A stretch of 5,216 nucleotides of DNA, taken from NCBI GenBank assembly GCA_003511885.1, contig DOIX01000037.1, positions 1 to 5,216 on the forward strand, read 5' to 3'. Below the pieces are notes generated by a model. That model searched no databases. It worked only from the letters and a program-made list of their open reading frames with translations, and was not told the DNA's origin. The translations under genes were made by a program, and so were the position numbers. This DNA is from Cyanobacteria bacterium UBA11153. GTDB taxonomy: Bacteria; Cyanobacteriota; Cyanobacteriia; Cyanobacteriales; Coleofasciculaceae. Shown here piece by piece: positions 1-5,216 of the stretch. Numbering within the stretch: the stretch's first letter is position 1; every line of letters begins with the position of its first letter.

Positions 1-22
1 GATGCCTTAACCGATGTGGCGG

Positions 23-65
23 TTGCTATAACTTCTAGCAATGCGTAGCGCTATAACTTCTAGCG
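23..65. repeat. Two tandem hairpins with identical 7-base loops
   Basis: The 15-base unit GCTATAACTTCTAGC occurs at 25-39 and again at 50-64. Each copy folds: TTGCTA (23-28) pairs with TAGCAA (36-41), and CGCTA (49-53) pairs with TAGCG (61-65), both around the loop TAACTTC. The fifth stem pair is T-A (24/40) in the first hairpin and C-G (49/65) in the second, so both sides changed together. The self-palindrome TAGCGCTA (46-53) joins the two. On the minus strand they lie about 80 bases beyond the stop of the penicillin-binding protein gene. No T-run follows on either strand, so a simple terminator is unlikely. Confidence 0.6.
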
Positions 66-103
66 AGGAGTCGGGCTGAGAAAAAAACCATAATATACTC
101 CTG

Positions 104-145
104 CCCATTACCCGTTCCCCATTACCCATTACCCCTTCCCCACTT
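104..145. repeat. C-rich heptamer array (STRR type), six units
   Basis: Six consecutive seven-base units are readable: CCCATTA, CCCGTTC, CCCATTA, CCCATTA, CCCCTTC, CCCACTT. Degenerate tandem heptamers of this kind are known from filamentous cyanobacteria as short tandemly repeated repetitive (STRR) sequences. The array begins two bases after the stop codon of the penicillin-binding protein gene. Read on that gene's strand it is G-rich (TAATGGG-like), resembling the array after the first vWA gene. Confidence 0.75.
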
Positions 146-147
146 AC

Positions 148-2394
148 TTAATTAGTTACCTGACGCATATATCTGCTCCACAATTGAGCGGCTTGCCCGC
201 TAGTTCCTAGCGTGGGAGAATTATCATCATTGCCTAACCATATTCCAGTCACGAGTTGACGGCTAGGAATAAAACCGATAAACCAAAGGTCAACATTTCT
301 ATCAGTTGTACCCGTTTTGCCAGCTTCTTCGCCCAAACCAAGTGAAGCACCACTACCTGTGCCACCTTGTACGACTCCTCGTAATAAACTTGTCATCGTA
401 TCTGCTACTTGGGGTGAAACAGCCCGAATACCTCTTTCACCTTGTTTGTCAAAACTGTAAATCACGCGGCAGGTTTTGGGATTGTTTCTATCGGTACAAT
501 CGCCGCTATCGAGAATTCGTTTAATCCCGTGGGGACGATTCCAAATGCCATTATTTGCGATCGCACCGTAAGATCCTGTAATCTCTAAAACATTCACCTC
601 GCTTTGTCCGATAGCTAATCTGGGCACTTCATCGAGTTTTGAGCGAATTCCTAATCGTCGCGCGACATTGATGACTCTATCTAAACCCGCATCCAGGGCT
701 ACCCGAATCGCTACGGCATTTTCTGATTGAGCTAAGGCTTGGTACATATTAATATTGCCACTGGAACGTTCGCAACTTTTGATTCCAGTTACGGGAGGAG
801 CGCAGGAGTAAGTTTTATTAGGTGAGATACCTTTGTCTAAGGCGGCGGCATAGTCAAACAGTTTAAATGTCGAACCTGGTTGTCGCTGTCCAGTAGTGGC
901 ACGATTAAACTGACTTTTCTGGTAATCTATACCACCTACCATTGCTAAAATGGAGCCATCTTTAGTATCGAGAGTCACTAGTGCGCCTTGAGAATATCTG
1001 AGGTTAGCACCATTAGTGCTAACAAAGTTTCGTAGGGCAGATTCGGCTTTGGCTTGAGTTTCCAGATTTAAACTAGTTTCGACGATAAAATTTCCTTCCT
1101 GGGCTAATTCTTCTCCCAGCAAATCTCTAATTTCTTTAAAAATGTAGCTATAGAAATAGGGAGACTTGGTACTATTGATAAATTCAGTGGCTTTAGGGCT
1201 GACATCAATTCTAGATCTTCTGGCCCTGGATGCTTCTTCATCGCTAATCGAACCTGCTGCCCTCATCCTCTCAATTACCCGATTCCGCAATCCAATCGCT
1301 GTCTCGTAATCGGCAATGGGATTATAGCTATTAGGGGCTGGTAAAATTGCTACTAAAGTCGCTGCTTCTGACAGATTTAGATCTTTGGCTGATTTATCGA
1401 AATAAAATTGGGCGGCATCTTCAAAGCCGTAAGCTTCAATACCCAGATAAATTTTATTCAAATAAGTCTTTAAGATTTCATCTTTACTGTAAAAAGTCTC
1501 CAATTTCAGAGCAACTACGGCTTCCCTAATTTTTCTCCCTGCTGTATTATCCCGTCCCACATATTCAGGAAATAAACTTCGCGCCACCTGTTGGGTAATC
1601 GTACTCGCACCTTCTCTAATCCCACCACCCCGAACATTCTTGACAACTGCCCGTAAAATACCATAAGGATCTACACCAAAGTGCCAATAATAGCGACTAT
1701 CTTCTGAAGCTACTAAAGCTTTCGGTAAATAAGGCGAAAAATCTGATAACTTCCTCATTTCCCGGTGTGCCGCAGTGCGAGGTTGCCTCAGAGGAATATC
1801 ATCATCAGAATAAATAACTACAGGTCCTTGTACCCCTGATGGCAAAGGAGGTAAAGGCACTTTCAGCGATTCAATAAAAATCGCCAATACTAATAAACTA
1901 ACCAATCCGCCAATACCATAGAGACAGTAGCGAATCCCTAAAATATACCAAGGTGGTGGATCGTAATATTGCAGGCGCACCGACGAAGCCAATTCAGGCG
2001 GACCGATTGTCAGAACATCACCATGGCGTAAAATCAGCGAAGTAAGGCGACGTTTGCCCCGATAAATGCCATTAGTCGAATTTTCATCCCTAATGACAAA
2101 ATTCCGTTGAGAGCGTCCGTAACGTTCCAAAGCCAGATGAACTTGACTCACTACAGGATTGCGCACGACAATATCACAATTTCTCGACGATCGCCCCAAT
2201 AAATAGCGATCGCCAATCAGTGGATAAACATCCGCTTTGGGCGCGTTGGCATCTTGCACCCACAATTCCGGTACTCTGGCATTGGGCTTTAGTGCCACTG
2301 CATTAAAGTTAACTTTGGCTTGGATCGTTTGTACAGCCTGAGTTATCTGATTTAGTAGCGTTTTCGGCTGTTGCGGAGGCTTTGGAGGTGTCAT
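148..2394 (-). CDS. FHA-domain class A penicillin-binding protein (bifunctional transglycosylase/transpeptidase)
   Basis: This 748-residue membrane enzyme polymerises lipid II into glycan strands and cross-links the peptides in the periplasm. A proline-rich start is followed by a cytoplasmic FHA domain (about 45-140) with its phosphothreonine-reading residues: GRS 67-69, S83 and H86, and DENSTNG 103-109. One transmembrane helix lies at about 151-174. The GT51 transglycosylase (about 205-375) shows the catalytic Glu in EDSRYYWHFG (E231), GASTITQQ 262-269, RKIREAVVALKLE 287-299 and the YLG/GFEDAAQFYF region near 316-332. The transpeptidase (about 465-745) has STFK 508-511 (nucleophile S508), SEN 557-559 and KTGTT 693-697. 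All catalytic motifs are intact and the length is normal for class A with the extra FHA domain. The ATG at 2394 is the only start in frame before an upstream stop; its ribosome-binding site is weak. The FHA domain suggests regulation by Ser/Thr kinases (inference). No paralogue-specific symbol can be assigned from sequence alone. Confidence 0.95.
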   Translation of the reverse strand: MTPPKPPQQPKTLLNQITQAVQTIQAKVNFNAVALKPNARVPELWVQDANAPKADVYPLIGDRYLLGRSSRNCDIVVRNPVVSQVHLALERYGRSQRNFVIRDENSTNGIYRGKRRLTSLILRHGDVLTIGPPELASSVRLQYYDPPPWYILGIRYCLYGIGGLVSLLVLAIFIESLKVPLPPLPSGVQGPVVIYSDDDIPLRQPRTAAHREMRKLSDFSPYLPKALVASEDSRYYWHFGVDPYGILRAVVKNVRGGGIREGASTITQQVARSLFPEYVGRDNTAGRKIREAVVALKLETFYSKDEILKTYLNKIYLGIEAYGFEDAAQFYFDKSAKDLNLSEAATLVAILPAPNSYNPIADYETAIGLRNRVIERMRAAGSISDEEASRARRSRIDVSPKATEFINSTKSPYFYSYIFKEIRDLLGEELAQEGNFIVETSLNLETQAKAESALRNFVSTNGANLRYSQGALVTLDTKDGSILAMVGGIDYQKSQFNRATTGQRQPGSTFKLFDYAAALDKGISPNKTYSCAPPVTGIKSCERSSGNINMYQALAQSENAVAIRVALDAGLDRVINVARRLGIRSKLDEVPRLAIGQSEVNVLEITGSYGAIANNGIWNRPHGIKRILDSGDCTDRNNPKTCRVIYSFDKQGERGIRAVSPQVADTMTSLLRGVVQGGTGSGASLGLGEEAGKTGTTDRNVDLWFIGFIPSRQLVTGIWLGNDDNSPTLGTSGQAAQLWSRYMRQVTN

Positions 2395-2431
2395 ATCAAG
2401 GAAAATCAGCGCTTTGCTCTCTAGCTCACCT

Positions 2432-2464
2432 ATTATAAGGCATTAACATATCCTCCTTTGACAA
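2432..2464 (-). promoter_or_regulatory. Candidate promoter of the penicillin-binding protein gene
   Basis: On the minus strand a perfect -10 hexamer TATAAT (2432-2437) lies 37 bases before the start codon, with TTGTCA (2459-2464) upstream as a possible -35. The 21-base spacing is longer than usual, so the -35 assignment is weak. A perfect Shine-Dalgarno-like AGGAGG (2452-2457) sits between them, ahead of a five-codon reading frame (MPYNR, 2426-2443). If this promoter is used, both lie upstream of the transcript start. Confidence 0.3.
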
Positions 2465-2471
2465 TGGACAA

Positions 2472-2560
2472 TATAGCAGTGGATAATTGATCGTGGACAG
2501 TAGGGTAATCTGAGTAACTGTCAACCATCAACTATCAACTATCAACTATCAACTGCTATA
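2472..2560. repeat. 89-bp inverted-repeat unit with TATAGCAGT ends
   Basis: TATAGCAGT at 2472-2480 is matched by its reverse complement ACTGCTATA at 2552-2560. The inverted match extends to 20 bases with 18 identical. The right arm is built from the heptamer array 2521-2555, and the left arm looks like a degenerate version of the same heptamers. The ends start with TATAGCA, as do the ends of the MITE near position 5090. It may be a small TA-flanked mobile element or just a heptamer array that became inverted; nothing in it codes for protein. Confidence 0.45.
2521..2555. repeat. TCAACTA heptamer array (STRR type), five units
   Basis: Five units are consecutive: TCAACCA, three TCAACTA, TCAACTG. 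On the minus strand this reads as repeats of the AGTTGAT/GTTGATA type, the same heptamer as the array at 5075-5216. It begins 12 bases or less beyond the stop of the broken HMGL-like gene, and lies in the same sense relative to that gene as the later array does to the second vWA gene. The stretch just left of it (about 2456-2520) looks like decayed heptamers. Confidence 0.8.
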
Positions 2561-2564
2561 CTTG

Positions 2565-2896
2565 CTAATCTCTAAAAAAGCCTTTAGCCCATAAATCTAA
2601 CACTTCTTCTCGACTAAAGGAGCGTTCCTTTTCCATCGCCAGAGCCTTTATTTGCGATCGCATTACCCATCATTGTTGAAGAAATTAGTTGTTTTGGCAA
2701 TCCCGCCGATACTAATGTCTCGAATAATGATTCCTCCGCAGGACAAATCGATGGCATGAGCGCAATTGAGTTTACCTCTGTTTTTAGCGATTAAGTGGGC
2801 TAGGTCTCTTTTTGTTTCGCTAGCAAAGAATACTCCTGCTTGTTGTTCTCCATCTCTCAGGGTTTGATCGGAAATTTTTAAATTTATAGTTTCCAT
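2565..2896 (-). pseudogene. Broken HMGL-like (2-isopropylmalate/homocitrate synthase superfamily) gene
   Basis: Three pieces in two shifted frames resemble a DRE-TIM metallolyase. Piece 1, from ATG 2896, carries the family signature QTLRDGEQQAGV, with the catalytic Arg and metal-binding Asp, and runs to LIAK at 2783. There a run of five A (2781-2785) has one base too many. Dropping one A keeps the frame open through IALMPSI, EESLFETLVSAGLPKQ and STMMGN (to 2662), which continues the same barrel. Piece 3, in yet another frame, is a 30-residue tail containing EKERSFSREEVLDLWAKGFF and stopping at 2565-2567, like the C-terminus of homocitrate-synthase-like proteins. Family members are usually near 380-400 residues; about 110 remain, so some 270-290 codons including most of the barrel are missing. 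A TTG at 2918-2920 would extend the first frame by eight residues, but ATG 2896 fits the family better. The product cannot be active. Family assignment is from motif recognition; the exact substrate is unknown. Confidence 0.75.
2654..2661. repeat. HIP1 octamer GCGATCGC at the pseudogene breakpoint
   Basis: This palindromic octamer is highly overrepresented in many cyanobacterial genomes. Other copies here are 557-564 and 2206-2213 (both inside the penicillin-binding protein gene) and 4378-4385 (between the vWA genes). This copy sits exactly where the HMGL-like homology stops in one frame and resumes near the C-terminus in another. Confidence 0.9.
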
Positions 2897-3368
2897 CTGC
2901 TTGTTTATAAAGTTGGGCAAACTTAGTCTATGGTTACATTTATTTGAAAAATAAGTTATAAAATGTTGAAATGCTTTGCAATACCATATAAAACTTGCTA
3001 AAAGTTATTAGCCCGCCTTTGGATTATTCTACCACGATCGCTGAAACAACGCAATCTCGTTAATTATTAAGAATTATTTTTAATAAATTTAACGAAGTTA
3101 AGGCACTTTCAGCCTTCGCTATTTTGTAAAGTTATGTAAATTAATTTATTTTCAGGGTGAGGGGCTTGAGGATGAGGGGCAAACTCCCTGCTGAATAAGT
3201 CATACCAATTTCGGGTTATTTACCCCCTTTATCCAAAAAAGTTCTTGAACAGGGGAGAAAAAAAATGGAATAACAATAACGGGGGTTGGAAAAGCGAAAT
3301 AAGAAAATTTATAACCAGACCACTCGCGTACTCCTATAACACTTTTCTTTGTTCTCACCACCACAAGA

Positions 3369-3411
3369 CTCCTGCCAAAATTATCGCTACTATTAAAATT
3401 GAGGGCAGGAG
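3369..3411. repeat. 8-bp perfect inverted repeat with 27-base loop
   Basis: CTCCTGCC (3369-3376) and GGCAGGAG (3404-3411) are exact reverse complements. The stem is six of eight G/C and the loop is AT-rich. No T-run follows on the plus strand. It could be part of a structured RNA or a relic of a mobile element; function is unknown. Confidence 0.4.
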
Positions 3412-3650
3412 ACAAAATGGATATCCAAGGAAAACAGGAACATCCCCATCCCGATTCCCACCATTCCCCAGCATTTGCGATCGGAGGCAGGTGTCAGAAA
3501 TGGCTGTGACGATTGTTTTTCAATCCTTTCCATCACTTTTGATTAAAATTGCGATGGCACAACGCACCCGCACAGCGCTCGCCAGCCCCAATTACTAAAT
3601 CGTAAAAAATCATAACATTTAGCCAATAACTCAGATATCTCTTGTATAGT

Positions 3651-3692
3651 AATAGCTATTTAACAATCAGTGTAAATTTCCACATATATACT
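3651..3692 (+). promoter_or_regulatory. Candidate promoter and palindrome upstream of the vWA pair
   Basis: A -10-like TATATA/TATACT lies at 3685-3692, about 43 bases before the first vWA start codon. TTAACA (3660-3665) is a possible -35 at 19 bases from TATATA. It overlaps the end of a perfect 10-base palindrome AATAGCTATT (3651-3660), and a second palindrome AGATATCT lies at 3633-3640. The placement would suit an operator overlapping the -35 region, but this is inferred from position only. Confidence 0.3.
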
Positions 3693-3734
3693 AGAAACAG
3701 TGGTTTTAGATCGAGATAAATAGGAGCTTAAACA

Positions 3735-4337
3735 ATGGATAACCGAGACTATACCTTAATCATCGATAAAAGTGGCAGCATGTCAACGCCAGATCAACCG
3801 GGCGGCAAAAGTCGCTGGGAAATTGCTGAAGAATCTACCTTAGCACTAGCCAGAAAATGCGAACAGCTTGACCCTGATGGCATCACAGTTTACCTATTTT
3901 CCAGCCGCTTCAGACGTTACAATAATGTTACTTCAGATAGAGTAACCCAAATATTTCAAGAAAATGACCCCATGGGACGTACCGATCTTGCTAGCGTATT
4001 AAAAGATGCCACAGATAACTATTTTCAGCGCAAGGCAGGAGGACAAGCAAAATCTGACGGAGAAACAATTTTAATTATTACCGATGGCGAACCAGACGAT
4101 CGCAAAGCTGTGATGAAAGTTATTATCGAAGCATCCCGACAGCTAGATAGAGACGAAGAATTAGCTATTTCTCTCATTCAAGTAGGGAGTGATTCCGGTG
4201 CGACTCGGTTTCTCAAAGCCTTAGACGATGAACTTCAAGGAGCTGGAGCCAAGTTTGATATTGTTGATACGATTACCTTAGACGATATGGCAGATATGAG
4301 CATTTCCGAAGTCTTGCTTAACGCCATTCATGATTAG
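3735..4337 (+). CDS. Small vWA (MIDAS) domain protein, copy 1
   Basis: This 200-residue protein is essentially a single von Willebrand factor A domain, a fold that binds a divalent metal and partner proteins rather than carrying out catalysis. The MIDAS site is complete: DKSGS at 11-15 (D11, S13, S15), T83 in GRTDL, and D117 in TDGEPDD. There is no signal peptide or membrane helix, so it is probably cytoplasmic; it is rich in acidic residues. The start has a good ribosome-binding site, AGGAG (3722-3726), eight bases before ATG. It is the first of two tandem copies: copy 2 starts 134 bases after this stop and matches at 168 of 200 residues without gaps. Similar stand-alone vWA proteins are common in cyanobacteria, and related folds occur in TerY and YegL, but no specific role is established from this sequence. 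A G-rich heptamer array starts immediately after the stop codon. Confidence 0.93.
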   Translation: MDNRDYTLIIDKSGSMSTPDQPGGKSRWEIAEESTLALARKCEQLDPDGITVYLFSSRFRRYNNVTSDRVTQIFQENDPMGRTDLASVLKDATDNYFQRKAGGQAKSDGETILIITDGEPDDRKAVMKVIIEASRQLDRDEELAISLIQVGSDSGATRFLKALDDELQGAGAKFDIVDTITLDDMADMSISEVLLNAIHD

Positions 4338-4364
4338 GGATGGGGAAGTGGGGAATGGGGACAT
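4338..4364. repeat. G-rich heptamer array after vWA copy 1
   Basis: Directly after the TAG stop the sequence continues as seven-base units such as GGGGAAG, TGGGGAA and TGGGGAC (4342-4362). The string AAGTGGGGAA is shared with the array that follows the penicillin-binding protein gene when both are read on their gene's strand. GGGATG (4337-4342) could pair with CATCCC (4385-4390) further into the 134-base spacer. The rest of the spacer holds a HIP1 site and a C-rich stretch. Confidence 0.6.
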
Positions 4365-4471
4365 CAAGCAACAATTCGCGATCGCATCCCTTATATCCCA
4401 TCAACCCTCCTCCCTAGCAATAACCCATCCGCTACCAAATTCCCACTATTAAATACAGGAAACAAAAAACA

Positions 4472-5074
4472 ATGAAAGACAGAGACTATACACTAATTAT
4501 CGATAAAAGTGGCAGCATGTCCACCCCAGATCAAGCAGGTGGCAGAAGTCGCTGGGAAGCTGCCGAAGAATCAACACTTGCCTTAGCCAGAAAATGCGAA
4601 CAATTTGACCCCGATGGCATCACCGTTTATCTATTTTCCAGTCGTCACAGACGCTATGAAAACGTCACCTCTGCCACAGTCGCTCAAATTTTTCAAGAAA
4701 ACGATCCCGCAGGTACTACTAATTTAGCTGGTGTATTAAAGGATGCCACAGATCAATACTTTAAGCGTAAAACTGCCGGACAAACTAAACCTAATGGTGA
4801 AACTATTTTAGTAGTAACAGATGGCGAACCCGACGATCGCAAAGCTGTCATGAAAGTCATTATTGAAGCATCCCGGCAAATGGACAGAGATGAAGAATTA
4901 GCCATTTCCATGATTCAAGTGGGTGGGGATCCTGGCGCGACTCGGTTTCTCAAAGCTTTAGATGATGAACTTCAAGGAGTTGGCGCAAAATTTGATATCG
5001 TTGACACAATTACTTTGGACGATATGGCGGATATGAGTCTATCTGAAGTACTTCTTAATGCTGTCGGTGATTAG
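4472..5074 (+). CDS. Small vWA (MIDAS) domain protein, copy 2
   Basis: This second 200-residue single-domain vWA protein has the same complete MIDAS site: D11, S13, S15, T83 (here GTTNL) and D117. It differs from copy 1 at 32 residues. Changes cluster at 63-69 (three) and 101-108 (five), while 31-40, 121-130 and 171-180 are unchanged. Many codons differ only at silent positions, so this is an old duplication kept under protein-level selection rather than a recent copy. No signal peptide or membrane helix is seen. The ribosome-binding site AGGA (4457-4460) lies 11 bases before ATG, weaker and more distant than in copy 1, so it may be translated less. It could be co-transcribed with copy 1; no clear terminator separates them. 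The clustered differences may mark partner-binding surface, which is inference. Confidence 0.93.
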   Translation: MKDRDYTLIIDKSGSMSTPDQAGGRSRWEAAEESTLALARKCEQFDPDGITVYLFSSRHRRYENVTSATVAQIFQENDPAGTTNLAGVLKDATDQYFKRKTAGQTKPNGETILVVTDGEPDDRKAVMKVIIEASRQMDRDEELAISMIQVGGDPGATRFLKALDDELQGVGAKFDIVDTITLDDMADMSLSEVLLNAVGD

Positions 5075-5216
5075 AGTTGATAGTTGATATAGCAATCCTA
5101 AATCAGTTGTGTCAATTTTATATGATCGCGATCCTTACTATACATGGGTTTCAGACCTCTCACTTGTTACGACTCATTTAGGATTGCTATAGTTGATAGT
5201 TGATAGTTGGTAGTTG
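5075..5216. repeat. AGTTGAT heptamer array, split by a MITE and running off the window
   Basis: Two AGTTGAT units (5075-5088) start immediately after the stop of the second vWA gene. The array resumes at 5191 with AGTTGAT, AGTTGAT, AGTTGGT and a partial unit at the window edge. Removing the inserted element together with one TA copy restores an unbroken series in perfect seven-base phase. The same heptamer, in the same sense relative to its gene, follows the broken gene at 2521-2555. Confidence 0.85.
5090..5189. mobile_element. 100-bp MITE with TA target duplication
   Basis: The element begins TAGCAATCCTAAAT and ends with its exact reverse complement, and a TA lies on each side (5088-5089 and 5190-5191). 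Including the TA the perfect inverted repeat is 16 bases (5088-5103 with 5176-5191), extending to 23 bases with two mismatches. The inside is too short to encode a transposase. TA duplication and small size fit a non-autonomous element moved by an IS630/Tc1-mariner-type transposase, which is inferred, as no transposase is in the window. The ends could form a strong hairpin in a transcript of the second vWA gene. Confidence 0.8.

Larger units (their letters stand above)
2921..3734. other. 814-base intergenic region without a recognisable gene
   Basis: No reading frame here looks like a protein. Frames of 71 codons on the minus strand and 117 on the plus strand exist but have unnatural composition, lack convincing starts and cross repeats. 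The left part (about 2930-3150) is very AT-rich. Around 3157-3180 TGAGGGGC is repeated twice, 15 bases apart. At 3224-3255 CCCCT and AGGGG can pair. An inverted repeat lies at 3369-3411. A degenerate C-rich heptamer-like tract is at 3441-3470. The right end holds palindromes and the likely promoter of the first vWA gene. No tRNA, rRNA or known riboswitch pattern was recognised. Confidence 0.6.

Noticed and set aside
1..48. An open frame ending at TAG 46-48 that reads DALTDVAVAITSSNA, possibly the end of a plus-strand gene.
   Set aside because: Only 15 codons are visible and the frame runs through the hairpin repeat; too little to support a gene.
66..102. AGGAGT/ACTCCT inverted repeat as a terminator of the penicillin-binding protein gene.
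   Set aside because: The stem is only six bases around a 25-base loop and lacks a following T-run on the minus strand.
306..1529. Short plus-strand frames (306-524 and 1347-1529) inside the penicillin-binding protein gene.
   Set aside because: They lie antisense to a well-supported gene and show no protein-like features.
2521..2555. A possible CRISPR array from the regular repeats.
   Set aside because: Units are seven bases and directly adjacent, with no spacers; these are tandem heptamers.
2781..2785. Programmed frameshifting at the five-A run that would rescue the HMGL-like protein.
   Set aside because: The second frame also breaks at 2654-2661 and most of the barrel is missing, so rescue at the A-run would not give a working enzyme.
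3200..3415. A 71-codon minus-strand frame.
   Set aside because: It needs a TTG start with no ribosome-binding site, matches no known family and overlaps repeats.
3245..3598. A 117-codon plus-strand frame.
   Set aside because: Its composition (poly-Asn, Lys/Arg/Pro-rich runs) is unlike a folded protein, it crosses an inverted repeat and heptamer-like DNA, and no family is recognisable.

Overview
The window looks like chromosomal DNA of a cyanobacterium, probably a filamentous one. The evidence is four copies of the cyanobacterial octamer GCGATCGC (HIP1: 557-564, 2206-2213, 2654-2661, 4378-4385), several arrays of seven-base tandem repeats of the STRR type, a class A penicillin-binding protein with an N-terminal FHA domain, and two small von Willebrand A (vWA) proteins of a kind common in cyanobacteria. 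Species cannot be told from this stretch.

Layout. At 1-147 there is no convincing gene, but there are two tandem hairpins with the same loop (23-65) and a C-rich heptamer array (104-145). At 148-2394 on the minus strand lies the FHA-penicillin-binding protein, which polymerises and cross-links peptidoglycan. At 2395-2564 are a candidate promoter for that gene and an inverted-repeat unit that contains a CAACTAT-type heptamer array. At 2565-2896 on the minus strand is a broken gene of the HMGL-like (2-isopropylmalate/homocitrate synthase) superfamily: a one-base frameshift followed by a large internal deletion whose breakpoint falls at a HIP1 site. About 0.8 kb (2921-3734) then has no recognisable gene and probably carries the promoter of the next gene. 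On the plus strand, 3735-4337 and 4472-5074 are two tandem vWA genes of 200 residues each, 168 of them identical and with no gaps. The window ends in a GTTGATA heptamer array split by a 100-bp TA-flanked inverted-repeat element (a MITE).

How it fits together. The penicillin-binding protein is a complete cell-wall enzyme whose FHA domain suggests control by threonine phosphorylation. The vWA pair are probably soluble metal-binding (MIDAS) protein-interaction modules, and nothing visible links them to the cell-wall gene. A recurring structural theme is that each of the four gene ends (penicillin-binding protein, broken gene, vWA copy 1, vWA copy 2) is followed within about a dozen bases by a heptamer array, in the same sense relative to its gene. 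I do not see a complete new multi-gene system here. The least explained items are the vWA tandem, whose partners would lie outside the window, and the repeat architecture.
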